64,000 nucleotides of DNA. It comes from Filosporella fistucella. Taxonomy: Eukaryota > Ascomycota > Leotiomycetes > Helotiales. The notes under the pieces were generated by a model. The model had not been told where the DNA came from. It searched no databases and saw only the letters and a program-made list of their open reading frames with translations. The stretch covers positions 1,364,001 through 1,428,000 of the forward strand of contig JAQJZZ010000004.1 of assembly GCA_030077755.1 (NCBI GenBank). Reading direction: 5' to 3'. This document shows, in pieces, positions 33,263 through 44,796 of this stretch. Positions within the stretch are counted from its first letter, which is position 1; each line of letters starts with the position of its first letter. A program made the position numbers and the translations under genes.

Positions 33263-33935
33263 ATGGATACCACATACGATCCCTACAATTCTCCCCAAGG
33301 CGCGTGTTCCGCGTCACCTGCCTCAGATATATCGGACAATATCTCTGTGATGTTCAGCCCTTCTCCAGACCGTCTTGCCCACAATTTAGTAATCACACCA
33401 CTCAATTACAGCTTTCTGTCCTCTTACGCGCTCACCAAACGAAGCAAATCCATCCGACCGCTCTCTTTCCACCTTGGCTCTTCTTCTCAGCCTTCTTTGA
33501 AGCCGAAGGCGAACACCAAGCTGTACTACATCATTCCCGATTACGAGAAGGGTAATCAGGTGATCTCTCGTTTCACTCAGAAGTTGAGTGAAGACACCGA
33601 TGCTGAGACGTTGGTAGTCAGGAAAAGTGATGGGAATAACTTTGTAAGCTTTTGGATGCAGAGATTGAGTCCTAAACAGGCTGAGGAGCTGAGAAGTGAG
33701 GAGGCTGTAAGTTAAACCTTTCCACTACACTTTTCCCTTTCACTCTTTTACCTTTCATACACATTTTCAATGATGAAACTAATAAAGCAATCTCTAGGTT
33801 GAAGATGTCATCTCCAGCAAAGTTTGGGGCAAGCGTCGTCATGTGTACACCTCTGGCAAGAAGAGCAAGGGCAGCATCGTTAGTGTCAAGATCTCGGATA
33901 CTACTTGGGTTAATTTGCATCCTCTAATTGTTTGA
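33263..33935 (+). CDS. Small protein with I9 propeptide-inhibitor-like domain
   Basis: Exons 33263-33706 and 33798-33935 (91-nt GT-AG intron); 193 aa. Start is the ATG of MDTTYDPYNSPQG. No signal peptide. The N-terminal ~75 residues are Ser/Pro-rich and probably disordered. Residues about 85-165 resemble the peptidase inhibitor I9/subtilisin-propeptide fold: KLYYIIPDYEKGNQVISRF at the first strand, then FVSFWMQRLSPKQAEELRSE, then a VEDVIS strand, the order seen in stand-alone Pbi2-type inhibitors. The tail is basic (KKSKGSIVSVKI). No peptidase domain follows, so if the resemblance is real it would be a free inhibitor or chaperone. This is inference from pattern only; lineage-restricted protein is the alternative. 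Confidence 0.7.
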
Positions 33936-34364
33936 TTTTGCTGTATGATATGGGGGAATTGTGGAATGTTTGTTTGAAAAAAAAAAAATATTATGGAACT
34001 GTCAGGATATGGGAACCGGGCTGCTTTGGAGTAGAGTTAAAGACCTAGGACGGTTAATGGTGTAATTAAACCTTTCCTCAATCAAGCTCAGTGGGGTTTT
34101 CAAGTTCCAGTCAGAGTTCAAACATTGTTATAGAAAGCGAATGTGAAAGTGTCTGAAGTGTATCTGCGGCTGATAGCTGGACATTCCAATATAGAAAAGA
34201 ACGTATCGGATCAATGGACCTGAATTCTGTCTTCGATGTTTCAACCCTATAGCCAATATGCTTGTAGTACGTTTAACATATGTCCTCCCTAGTAATTATA
34301 CACTTCTTGAAAGTTCAAAATTTCCGTGGTCATTTTCTCTATCCTTGTATTAATAATCCTATGA

Positions 34365-34401
34365 ATAAACATTTTTGGCTCGATAGTTCAAAAATGTTTA
34401 T
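34365..34401. repeat. Perfect 13-bp inverted repeat (hairpin)
   Basis: Arm 34365-34377 (ATAAACATTTTTG) and its exact reverse complement at 34389-34401, with an 11-nt loop. It could be a terminator-like RNA hairpin in the 3' region of the 193-aa gene or part of a decayed repeat. Confidence 0.75.
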
Positions 34402-35140
34402 AGACAATTTCCATGTTGTTAGTTGCCACTAATTGAAAATAGTCCACTTCCTTGCTGGCAGCTCAACAGTCACCCTTCACAACGGTCGTCTATTATCTGA
34501 AACGATAGCCATATGTCCCCTAACCTCCTTCCCCCGACTAACATAGAATCTTTTCTCTCGCCCGTCCTAACGGTAACACCGAGCTCGCAGAGAAGCTTCA
34601 CATTCTAATATTGTACCAAAGGCTCGTCAGGTCGCTCCCTGACGCCTTGGTAAGCTATATTTCAACTGTGTTATCGATTTCACGACGCATAGGAGGAGCT
34701 ATTTAATGACTTCGCTAAGGGCCTGTTTGGGTCAAGGCATATACTGAGTATATCTTTTCTTATATTTGATTGTTTCCGAAAAGACTTTGGGTCAGTGACA
34801 AGTGTGTATTTAAAGCGCAAACATGAAAAATTTATATATGTTACTACGAGTACAAAATTTGGGCAATATGCTTGTAACTGCATATTCCTTTAATATATCT
34901 TTTTAGTAAAAGATATAATTTAAAATTCTACTCAATTTAAGCCAAAGGGGCCAGACTTAAATATATACTTAATTATATATAGTTACCTAATCTTCGAGTA
35001 TGCATCCTAAGCCAAATAAGCTTCAATATTCCTTAAGAAGGCAATAAAATAAGGAAAGAAGAAGAAAGCGTATCAATAAGATAATTGTGAAATCAAATTT
35101 GGATAATAAGTTATAGATTTATATGCGAATTTATAGCTTT

Positions 35141-35255
35141 ATATAAAAAGATATAAAAAGATATAAAAGATATAAAAGATATAAAAGATATAAAAGATAT
35201 AAAAGATATAAAAGATATAAAAGATATAAAAGATATAAAAGATATAAAAGATATA
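35141..35255. repeat. Tandem repeat, unit ATATAAAAG
   Basis: Two 10-bp units (ATATAAAAAG) at 35141-35160, ten exact 9-bp units (ATATAAAAG) at 35161-35250, then a partial unit. The units are identical, so the array is young or actively homogenised. Confidence 0.95.
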
Positions 35256-35707
35256 CCTTATTTGAGGAAGGAAAATATTATATTAAGTAAGAGAAATTGG
35301 TATTACTTATATTTGGATTTACGGTTTGTAGAATAAGGATATATTACTTAAATTTCCTTTAATAAACTAATTAAGCTTCTTGATTTTTCAAATAGCTAGC
35401 TTTATACTAAATCTTTCAAGTTAGTATAATAGATAAAGTATGGATTTTCTTGGTTAAGTATCATAGCAATATACATGAATTAAATTTTTTCAAGCAGCTT
35501 TCTGGAGTTTGGCTAATGAAGCCCTCTATTTCTATAGCCCAAAGCTCATCTGTGAGCTGATAATTTGAAGGATATACTCATATCCAAGCCATGCGTGAAT
35601 GTCCTATGCATCCTCAAAACGAGGCTCTCCGCGCCTCAGCTAACATCATAAGGGTATCTTGCTGTTCAAAAGCATCATCATGATATCATCACACCGGCCT
35701 CCGGTCC

Positions 35708-38400
35708 TCAGTTCCTAAAGGTATGGCTCTTCCCCGCTCGCTCCGTTTGTGCTCTCCTCATACCCTTTGGCGCATCGGCACTCTTCTGGTATGGGTCAAA
35801 AGGCTCCTTCTTTCCTTTCTTGCCCTTGTCACCTTTCTTACTTTCATCACCTCGTTTTGCATGTAGAACCGACTCTGCCTTGCTATAATCGAAAGGCTCA
35901 TCATCTTCTTCATCACTAGCCTGTTTTGTTTCCGCTGCCGCCGCTTTCTTTGCAGCTTTTCTTGCCTTTTTCTCGGCTCGATGTGCTGCCTTTCTGGCTG
36001 CCTTCTCAGCTGAACTCTCCTTCCCCGAAGCTGCCTCGAGAGATATTTGATCTGCATTCTTTGGCGAGCCACCATCTTCCGATTGAGATCCCTCTTCGTC
36101 ACCAGAAATTGCACCACTCTTGCGTTTTACTCCCCGTTTCAGTACAAATGGCTGCTCTTCAATCGGGGATTGCTTGCTTGCAGGTGTGGGAGTGGGCGGA
36201 TTTAAAATTTCATCAGTTTCTCGTGCTGAACGGGGCGTGAAAGGTTTCGACGGCGCAAAAATCTCTGATGATAGAGCAGGTAATGGGACCGCAAGCCTGA
36301 GATGGTCGTTTTTCACTGGATTTGGTGCATCCCAAACACTGCTTCCAAATGCACCGCCCCAGAATGCAGAGTTATCGCTCCGAAGCTCACTCTGATCAAC
36401 CACAGCTACAAGAGGCTCCGAAACACGGGAGACGTTCTTGGCCGCAGTTTTGGCTTTGGGGACTGCAATAGCTGATCCTGGACGTAGTATATCTACCATA
36501 CTAGGTCCAGTCGCTCCTCTTGCTTTAGCAGTTTTAATCAGACTGAGCAGCTCTCCTGCCCGAGATTTGACACTATGAGAAATTGGGCGAACTACCGCTA
36601 GGAGTGCAACCATGTCCATTGGTATCAATTTTGCAATGCTGGCAAGAACGGATTGCTGCATGATGAAGACAGGACTTTCATCATCAATGCGGGCAATTCT
36701 GTCCCGCCATTCATGTACAGCTTTGAATACCGAGAGTTGCTCCTTATTTAATAGATCTGGGGTTTTGACCAGCTGGGTGTACCATCCGCCAGGTCCCCTA
36801 CCACTGTCTGCGTTGTAGACTGGTCGTTCATAGCGTTGCAGAGAAGTTTCTTTCGACTGCTGTAATACAAGCTCCATTTTGTTTTGCTCTGGAATTTCAG
36901 GATTTGACTTGTCAATTAGCTCATTTCGCATGTGATCGTAAATGTAGAGAAGATAATGGGTATCTGCTCGGGCGTAGAAGAACATTTCATCTGGGATAGG
37001 TCTGGAAAATCAGCTATGATATATGTATCCACTGACGAATAAGCTTACCGTATTCTCCAATCGGCCAGTTGGTATTGCTTATCAGCATCAAAGTCGATAA
37101 ACTTTTTGAGCAAGAAGGCTAGACTTCCCGCAGCGTATCCCAAGGCTCGGGCAGCCCAGTGAGTGTCGAACAGGCCGACGACGTATAGACCTAGATCCCG
37201 CTGGAGCCATACGATATCCATATATGCACCATGAAAAACCTAGCAAGTTAGTCCCTTGACAGTATAGTCATATGATTGCATTACCTTGATGATATTAGGA
37301 TCTGCAAATACTTCGTTCAGCACTTGTAAATTCAGTCTCCAAGGTTTTAGTGTGTCAACAATCCAATCTCTCTCTCGGGTACTGATTTGCATCAGGGAAA
37401 CAAGTCCAATGTATGAACGTTGATCGTGGTGCTCCAAGTCAACTGCAATCTCAGAGGCCTGCTTTAACTCTGCTAGCATCTCCATTACCCCCTCTTCAGT
37501 ATCAACAAATGTGGCTGAGGTACTATCAACTGGAAGGTAAGGTATCGGATCTGCTTTTTGGTACACAGCCTCCGGATATCTTAAGTTCAATATTTCTGAC
37601 TGGTATGGGTGAAGGTATCTAAAAAGTTGGTCAGTATCGTCGACTGGACTTGTCATGCTGCTTCTGTCTTTCATCTTTCTGATACGCTTGTTCAGCCTCG
37701 CTCTAGCTGACTTGCTTAAGCCTTCAGGCTTGACAGGAGTCGCAGGATGTTTGAGCAGGGGTAAAAAACCGGAGTAGTCATACTGTTGTTGTCCTGGACC
37801 ATCGATCGAGCCTAGAGCCTCCTCTAGTGGCACACTTGCATGGGGTTTGGAAGTGAGAAGAGGCTTCCAAGGAGTATGATCGAGGTTGTCTGGTTTAACA
37901 TGAAAAGCAAGTTGGGGCTTGAGTAGATTTTGATTGCGGAACGCTGGTCCTAGGGATTGTCTCTTGGGTCTGGTAGGAGTCTAGAGGTATTAGTCTTGCA
38001 ATACTGATAACAATTGAAGATCTGGAAATACCTGTGATGACTGTTCGGCTGCTAGATCTCTCCGCTTGATCACACCGGTGTATTCATCGAGGCATGTATC
38101 CGATTTCTCTAACAGCAAATCCACAACGTCCACAACCGAACGCCAATTGTTTTCAACATCGTCTGCGTCATCCAAAGCTGGGCTTCGTAGCTCTGATATC
38201 GAAACGGCGGATTTAAGTAATGCGCTGGCTAAAGAAAGCATGCGCTCGCTTTGCTCATTGAGAGCTGTTCCCACTTCAGGATTGAAAGAGCGATGGAACC
38301 CGAGGTCTTCTGCGGCGATTTGTCCAGCGGATCTAGTGGTAGCAATCAAAGCGCTCTGGATCTGATCCTGTAAGGACTTGAAATCCTGCGTTTGGTCCAT
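35708..38400 (-). CDS. RRP6: Rrp6 nuclear exosome 3'-5' exoribonuclease
   Basis: Nuclear exosome-associated RNase of the DEDDy class that processes rRNA/snoRNA and degrades faulty transcripts. Exons: 38400-38032, 37980-37285, 37239-37049 and 37001-35708; 849 aa. The N-terminal PMC2NT domain (about 1-110) binds Rrp47/C1D. Catalytic residues visible: Exo I Asp304 and Glu306 (VDLEHH), Exo II Asp363 ([11 protein letters not shown]), Exo III Tyr428-x3-Asp432 (YARAD). The HRDC domain follows (about 475-560, [19 protein letters not shown]). The C-terminus is Lys/Ala-rich and acidic ([20 protein letters not shown]), likely NLS and RNA tether. Introns are 51, 45 and 47 nt, GT-AG. Divergent from MDM35, sharing a 258-bp promoter. 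Confidence 0.97.
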
Positions 38401-38658
38401 GGTAACTGAATGTTGAGTGTTGTTGTTGAACAGGAATGTTTGTCTTTAACTTGACCTCAAAATAGTTTTGCGGCTGGCGACAAATTTTGTCGGAGCTTAT
38501 AAAGTCCGATGGTGAGTGCCCCACCAAACCATGCACCCCTGTTTTATCCCGCCTCGCCTGGTGATATTTCGTAGCCTCGATCGCCGCCTTGTCGAGCTTG
38601 TCCAGACCAGAGTTACGTTCGCTTTTGCCGTTTTCACAAAAAGTCAACAACAGCCACC
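38401..38658. promoter_or_regulatory. Divergent promoter RRP6 / MDM35
   Basis: 258 bp between two starts on opposite strands; no element recognised with confidence. Confidence 0.5.
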
Positions 38659-39080
38659 ATGTCTGCGTCTTTGGCTCCGGAATGTAATGAAGTGAAAGAG
38701 TATGTATAATCTTGACTATTCTCTGATAGAAGATCACTTTACTGAACTCTTGCAGGCGTTATGACTCTTGCTTTTTGAAGTGGTACAGCGAAAGTCGGTG
38801 ATTTGCCCCTGGATGAACCCAAGGCTGATCAAATTTCAAGAGTATCTTCGAGGAAAGGGCACAACAGATGAATGCGCTCCACTTTTCAAAGATTATAAGC
38901 AATGTTTGACGGTATGATACTTTGATATCTCTGATGTTCTATCAACTGACTTTCTACAAGAGTGCTCTGAAAGAACGTGGCATTGATAAAATGCTAGAGG
39001 AGGCTCGTGATGACCATAAGGAGAACGATGCGGTGCATCTGAAACGAAAATGCAAGTCAACTATTTCAATAGAAAGCTAG
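38659..39080 (+). CDS. MDM35: Mdm35 / TRIAP1 twin-CX9C intermembrane-space protein
   Basis: Four tiny exons: 38659-38699, 38756-38793, 38841-38911 and 38961-39080; 89 aa. Too split for a plain ORF search. The product has the twin CX9C motif (CNEVKERYDSC and CAPLFKDYKQC) that forms the disulfide-linked helical hairpin after Mia40 import. MSASLAPECNEVKE, SCFLKWYSEKYLRG and SALKERGIDKMLEEA are typical Mdm35 text. The protein binds Ups1/Ups2 (PRELI) to move phosphatidic acid and PS between mitochondrial membranes. Introns are 56, 47 and 49 nt, GT-AG. The third exon starts in mid-codon, and an in-frame stop waits right after WYSESR if intron 2 is retained. The last few residues (CKSTISIES) are less certain. 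Confidence 0.93.
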
Positions 39081-39865
39081 ATCGCTAACATGAAATCAGA
39101 AGAACCTGGTTTTGTTACTTTGGCGCTAAGGCATTGCTTGGAGTATGGCGAAGTCATTGAGAAACTCTTCTCTGGTCCGGAACGGCGAATTGATGGTGCA
39201 TTTACTTCATTTGTATTGACAATAGAGTTTTGGCCCCTAGCCACAATATCGGGTTCATTAGTCGGTAAATACAGTATCTCAGCTTGTCAGAAATCTAAAG
39301 CAACTCCTTAAACTCTCTTCGGATGTGAAGGTGGGATGGAGAAGTGCTGCGTTAAATACACCTTTTTCTCCACTTATTTTATTCCATACCAGCTCAAAAG
39401 GTCTTTGGTATTACATCTCTATTAGCTGCACCTCCGGCACTTGACATCAAAAGTCCAGAACAGACCAGACTATTCCCAAAGTGACGGCCGAATAAAATCC
39501 GGGGCAGCCTACATAAGAAACATATCGACACACGTGACTCAAAGCAAAGGCTTAATTTCAAACCCCTGTTCTTCAATTGATCTTGATTCAGCCTCCCCAG
39601 ATTCAACACTCTATGCTCTCCCTTGCCCTCAACATCAACCTTCACCTGGACCGGAAATATGCAGATCGCCTTCTGTCCTCATCCATAGTTGGCAGAGCTC
39701 GAGATTTCTCTTCTGGTTCTGCAACCACAAGTCACTAAAACACTACTCAAGCAGATTTCATTTCCCAAGGCCACGCACGCAAGCAGCCGATACTCCTAGA
39801 GCTCAATACTACCGACGATTCCAAAAACAAATCCACGGTGATGCTTCAGCAGTAGCAGGAGATTC
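39081..39865. other. Intergenic, MDM35 3' flank and upstream region of the small-ORF/GPI1 pair
   Basis: 785 bp; no supported gene. It carries the only upstream sequence available as promoter for the two overlapping genes that follow. Confidence 0.5.
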
Positions 39866-40295
39866 ATGCACCCCTTTTCTATTCTCACTCTCGCGATCTT
39901 CGTAGCCGGCTACATCACTGCGAGGTGGGATCTGGTTACTAGACTTTATGATCTCGCAATCTTCGCCTGGGACCACGGAGTCGTCGTAAGTTTTCCTGAG
40001 CTCCCTAGCTACGCAGCAGATTCTAATTATTCCACAGGCACGTACTACTAAAGGCTTTGCCATACTGTCACTATTCTTCTTTTTATTTATAATACCATTA
40101 GAACGGCTTGCATCTCGAGAGGCAGATTTGGTGGGGCAAATCAATTCGGGCGCATTGGCTGTGGCTAATTCATCTGTAGCATCCAAGGTCTGGAAGTGCG
40201 GGCATATCAGCGCGGGAACAGTTACGACGCAGAGGCTCTTTCTAGGAAGGGCACCAGCTGAGGACTTGTCATGCCCGAGCATGATGGGCTTATGA
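39866..40295 (+). CDS. Small two-helix membrane protein overlapping the GPI1 start
   Basis: Exons 39866-39985 and 40038-40295 with a clean 52-nt GT-AG intron (acceptor TTCCACAG); 125 aa. Predicted helices at about residues 3-20 (PFSILTLAIFVAGYITA) and 44-62 (KGFAILSLFFFLFIIPLERL), joined by a short polar, Trp-containing loop; the tail of about 60 residues is soluble. No recognised family. Its stop TGA (40293-40295) shares ATGA with the GPI1 start (40292-40294), so GPI1 translation must begin within this ORF's transcript region. Small two-pass subunits are known in the GPI-GlcNAc-transferase complex (Eri1/PIG-Y, PIG-P). Membership in that complex is a hypothesis based only on size, topology and linkage. 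Confidence 0.72.
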
Positions 40296-42743
40296 GAATA
40301 TTCTGGCCGGTGGATATACCGAAGTCGGATTCTCCAGGGATCGTAGTTGGATGGAGGAACTCTGGACTCGACGTATTTGTCGTCGCAATTTTGGAAGATG
40401 TGGATGTGGGTATAATAAACTGAATCTGGGAAGATTGGCTGACTTGGTGACAGGCTCGAAATGTGGAAAATGCTCTGAAGGTCGGGACGCTATTTCGCAA
40501 CTCGAGCCATCCAATCTCTCGAATATACGAATTATGCGACCAATCCTCAATGTATGTCCTAGGTCTGGCAAACTCACCAAATGAAGAGGTCGAAACGTTG
40601 CAGATACATGCGACGACGAGGGCAGGTTATAGAGTTCCCCAGATTTCCTGCGCAAGAGCATCGACTATACAAATTATCATGTTTGAACGGCCTCTTCCAA
40701 ACAGAATGCAGTACATTTCCCTGGACCCCATATCTTTGGCCTTAGGTGACAAATCGGAAATGAATTTGCATGCTCCTGGCAGCGTGGATGCTGAAGAGGA
40801 GAGAGAAGAGATGAAGAACCGGAAAAGGACGCAAGATCTGGTCCAGAAGCTCAAACTTCACACTGTCGTCAAACATACCGCATCACAAAAAGAGCGTGCT
40901 CTACCAAGGATTGTCAATCAGATCAATTGCTCCTGGGAACTGCATTATCTTCTTCAGAAAAATATTTCACTTGTAGGGAGACGTTCTCGTCGGAGCCTGA
41001 GTGTTTCGGAAAGAGTCGTTGAGTCCGCAACTACAATGAAGGATTTCGTTGTCATGGCTATTTGGCAGCTGATAACTGTCTACTTGTACCCAATCGTTCG
41101 ACGAGCTTTTGTGATTGGCCTTCTCTGTCACAGAGTTGCCGCGGAAGCGCTTCTCCTGGTTCTAGAATGGAGAGCGAGACCAGATTATGCTGCTTTGAAA
41201 GACATCTCTGCAACTGCGCAACAAGTGGAAATAAGACTTCAACAGTTCTGCTACTGGCCTATGCAATAGTGAGTCCTTGCCCATTCTTGGCTTTTCAGTC
41301 GTTCCAACTTCGTACATTTTCTTCTTTTATTCGAGATATCTTGTCAATGATTTCAAGTCGACATTTCATGATTTTTTGAATTCTTGTACAGCATTGTGCT
41401 CAGCCAAATATGAGACTAATGTTGTGCAGCGTTACACTGCGGAGACGCAAAGACGATTGGGAGAGTGTTACAACGAGCCACCCTGATTATATCCGTTTCT
41501 ATAACAGTTTGTGGCTCGTTGCGAATGATGTAATCATTGGGATTGCGCTGGGCTCCTACATCATCGACAACTCTGGATGGGTAGCTGAATCTATCAGTGA
41601 AATCCTTAGTCTGTATTCTATCGATGCGCTTCAAAGAACAATATCGTGGTTAATGTACTGGCCTGCCGGTCTGAAGCTCAACAACGAGCTAGCCACGTTT
41701 CTTGGAGATCTTTTCCTTTGGGTCATTGAACACTGGTCGAGTATGAGTTTACTATATCCCGTTAAAAGATTCATGTCGCTAAATATGTATAGATTGTATA
41801 GAAGCATTACGACCTGTACTACCCCATGTGATATGGTTCATAGGATTTTCCAGTTTCGCGGGTGCTAGTATGCCAATTGCCCTTTTCTCCGACCTTCTCT
41901 CAATCTTGACTCTCCACATATACTCCTTCTACATGGCGTCTGCTCGGATCTTCAATTGGCAATACACCATACTTCTGTCGCTATTTCAACTTTTCCGGGG
42001 CAAAAAGCACAATGTCCTCAGAAAGCGGATCGATTCTTGCGATTATGATCTCGATCAACTTCTTCTTGGGACGATATTGTTCACCCTTCTCTTCTTCCTC
42101 CTCCCGACTGTGATTGTATTCTACCTCACATTTGCCTGCGCACGCATGGCGATCATATCGTTGAAAGCAGCACTAGATACGCTGCTCGCATGTTTGAACC
42201 ATTTTCCACTTTTTGCGCTCATGTTACGAATTAAAGACTCTCAACGACTGCCAGGTATGTTCTTCATTGCAGAGATGTTTCTCAAGTCTAATAGATACAG
42301 GTGGCATTCGTTTCGAACTTCGAGATACCCAAAGACTTTCAAATATCACACCGAATTTTACTCCTCCACCAACTTCATACATTTCTCTCCGAGTATGTTT
42401 CCTCAAATCGCTCCAAACGTGACTAGCTAACAAGAAGCAGTCCGTACCTCTGACCTTCCGCGCGATGTTCCATCAGTACTTCCAACTAGGTCACCGCATC
42501 CGCAAACACTACCTCTCCCCTCGCGTTCTTCTCTGTCTTACCACAGGCAAATTTGTTCCTCCTATCCACCGCAAGAATCTCTACAGCCTACAATACAGCA
42601 TGTTACCTGCTCGGCGTGCAGGAATCAAAGATATGTGGCGAGCATTAACGTCTGAAGAACCGAAGAAGATGGGTGCATTTGACACTTTTAAATTCAATGG
42701 GAAACGGCTGCATGCAAATGGAAGGAGGCATTATGCTCATTGA
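40292..42743 (+). CDS. GPI1: Gpi1 / PIG-Q subunit of GPI N-acetylglucosaminyltransferase
   Basis: ER-membrane subunit of the complex that adds GlcNAc to phosphatidylinositol, step one of GPI-anchor synthesis. Exons: 40292-40405, 40454-41268, 41430-41740, 41793-42254, 42301-42392 and 42441-42743; 698 aa. The start MRIFWPVDIPKSDSPGIVVG matches the usual family N-terminus, so an earlier start is unlikely. The Gpi1 core (PF05024) is in the second half: FYNSLWLVANDVIIGIALGS, HWSNCIEALRPVLPHVIWFI, FTPPPTSYISL, FRAMFHQYFQLGHRIRKHYL, with several hydrophobic helices. Exon 1 uses a GTGGGT donor; the 161-nt intron 2 is the longest, and the rest are 46-52 nt. Its ATG overlaps the stop of the small membrane ORF. 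Confidence 0.94.
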
Positions 42744-43035
42744 TGGATGCTGATGATGGATGGATCTGGGTTCTTGTATATAGAGAAGAAGAAGTTGGGA
42801 TGGAATCTTCAATTAATGATAATTTATGGAAATAAAGCTTCCAAAGACTGTTTACTGTGGTTGTGCTTGAGATTACAGAGTGTTCTGGAGACTGAGAAAG
42901 ACAGGATCTTTGCAAACATAAATCCAGTGGATGAGTTATCGACACGTTCATCATGGTAGATTCAGAGCAGTGAGAAGGGGCAGGACTTTATGGAGATACA
43001 AAACGTGGCTAACTAGACATCAATGCCTTGGACAT

Positions 43036-44476
43036 TCAGACATCCTCAAACCCGCTCTTCCCACTCACACAACCAAAAGCACCCCCTCCCTTCCCAAACA
43101 TAGTCCTCAAATCACCCACAAGAAGCTCAGGAAATTCCCAAGCGGGAAAATGTCCACCTTTCTGATGCTCCCTCTCAAACACAACCGGTCCCAATGTCCC
43201 GTTCCATAACCTTGGAAGCAGAATCAAATCCCTCGGGAACCTCGATATCCCAAGCGGGACATCCGTATACTCCTGCGCTGCCTCGAAAGCATTTGGGGAG
43301 CGGTGCTCATTGGTATAGAATAGCAGGGTAGAAGCACCGGGTCCAGAGACGGAGAAATAGTATATACTTACCCATGTCAAGATCTCGTCATCGGTCCATA
43401 CGTAGCCGTCCGTCCAGTCGTGAAGCTTTTCATAGACCCAGGATAGGAGGGCTACAGGGCTGTCTGTTAGTGCGTAGCTCAGCGTCTGGGGCTTGGTAGA
43501 TTGGAGGCGGTAGTAGCCGTTTCCTTCTTTCGAGAAGTGGTCGCTACGCTGCAGACCGGCGAGTTCGGAGGGAGTCAATGGTGTATCTTTGACTTTGGCG
43601 TGGAGGAAGGGATGAAATTCCAGAGTAGGCTCGGCGGGCGCTGCGTTGTTGATGTGATGTGCTCTGCAGTGTTTGGGGCCGTATTTGATAGCTAGAAAGC
43701 GGGAGAGGAGATAGCCTAGGTCGCCGCCTTGGACAACTGAAGAAGCTTGACTTAGACAAAACAAAATATATGGCATTATCCAATCTGAAGGTCACTTACT
43801 GTATTCATCGTATCCCAGAGCCAGCATAAGTTTGTGGTAGGCTTCTGCATGTTGATCGATGCCAAAATCTTTCTACCCAGTCTTCAGTATAGGCTTTCGA
43901 ATGAAGAAACAGAATTATCTTACACTCTTGCTTGCGGATGAAAATCCGAATCCGATCAAACTTGGTGCAACAACACTGTAGACCTATTAGTACTGCGATT
44001 TCAACATGAGTCAATAGGAGATCGGATCCCAACAGGTACAGATCCTCTCCACCATCCAGAGATATCAATACTCACTGAAATGAAGGCGAGTCTGCTCCGC
44101 CGTCCACCAACCCAGCTAAGAGCTTTGTGACTTCAAGGAAGCTGCTCGGCCAACCATGCAAGAAGAGCAATGGAATTGCATTCGTAACCGTGCTTCGGCG
44201 ATGTACAAAGTGAACATTGCAGGAAGAGAATCCTTCCACTTCAATATCTGTAGTGAACTGAGGAAGTTCATTCAACTGTGCTTCGATGTCTCTCCACTTC
44301 GACTCGCTTTTCCAGTGAGAAATCAATCGTGCCATGTCCTCTCGAGGAGGGCCGAGTGTCCAAGGTGTACCATCATCGTTGAGATCATCGGGTAAGTTTG
44401 ATATTGCAAGCTTTTGTTTCAGGTTATGAATCCTTTCGTCCGATATGGCGATCTTGAAAGGCTTGATTGAAGCCAT
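43036..44476 (-). CDS. Epoxide hydrolase, alpha/beta fold with EHN domain
   Basis: Exons: 44476-44076, 43975-43924, 43872-43800 and 43736-43036; 408 aa. N-terminal epoxide-hydrolase domain (about 1-95, PFKIAISDERIHNLKQKLAI, HWKSESKWRDIEAQLNELPQ), then the alpha/beta-hydrolase core. HGWP oxyanion loop at 107-110; nucleophile Asp181 in VQGGDLGYLL; catalytic His371 in KGGHFPAWEFPELL. Microsomal-type enzymes with this layout open epoxides of xenobiotics or secondary metabolites. The second acceptor choice (..CTACAG) is required to restore FHVVAPSLIGFGFSS. Introns are 100, 51 and 63 nt. No secretory signal seen. It is followed upstream by a Zn2Cys6 gene on the same strand; a small detoxification or metabolite locus is possible. 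Confidence 0.93.
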
Positions 44477-44796
44477 AGTAGTATGGAGGTATACTTTGAT
44501 TGTGTTGCAGAAGAGAAAGGAAAAGCGGAAGAGGCAGCCATATTTATATTTTCACTTGACAGTATCAGCACCCATGATGAGCGATTTGTGAGAACCAATA
44601 GTTCTGGGATTTACGCACCAGCAAATCATCCCTTGGAATTTGTCTTGTAGTAGACAATCCCCATGATTGTACCGTACATGGGGTATGTTCTCGTCGGGGT
44701 TTAGCGTCGTTTGAGTTACGCACTGGCCAATCACGCGCTTTGTCAGGAGCCTCCTTGAGGATTGATGCTGGGTAGGTACTAGTTACTTGTACTGCT
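44477..44796. promoter_or_regulatory. Epoxide hydrolase upstream region with imperfect direct repeat
   Basis: 320 bp. Two similar elements read TTACGCACCAGCAAATCA (44611-44628) and TTACGCACTGGCCAATCA (44716-44733), identical in the first eight bases and the AATCA end. The second includes a CCAAT core. They could be factor-binding sites for the epoxide hydrolase promoter; chance similarity is not excluded. Confidence 0.35.

Larger units (their letters stand above)
33936..35707. other. AT-rich gene-free block
   Basis: 1.8 kb, strongly AT-rich between about 34680 and 35560, with stops in every frame. It holds a hairpin at 34365-34401 and a tandem repeat at 35141-35255. Could be a decayed, RIP-mutated repeat, but no transposase remains are readable. 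Confidence 0.55.

Noticed and set aside
44156..44395. Plus-strand ORF inside the epoxide hydrolase exon 1
   Set aside because: Shadow frame of a gene with complete catalytic residues on the other strand.
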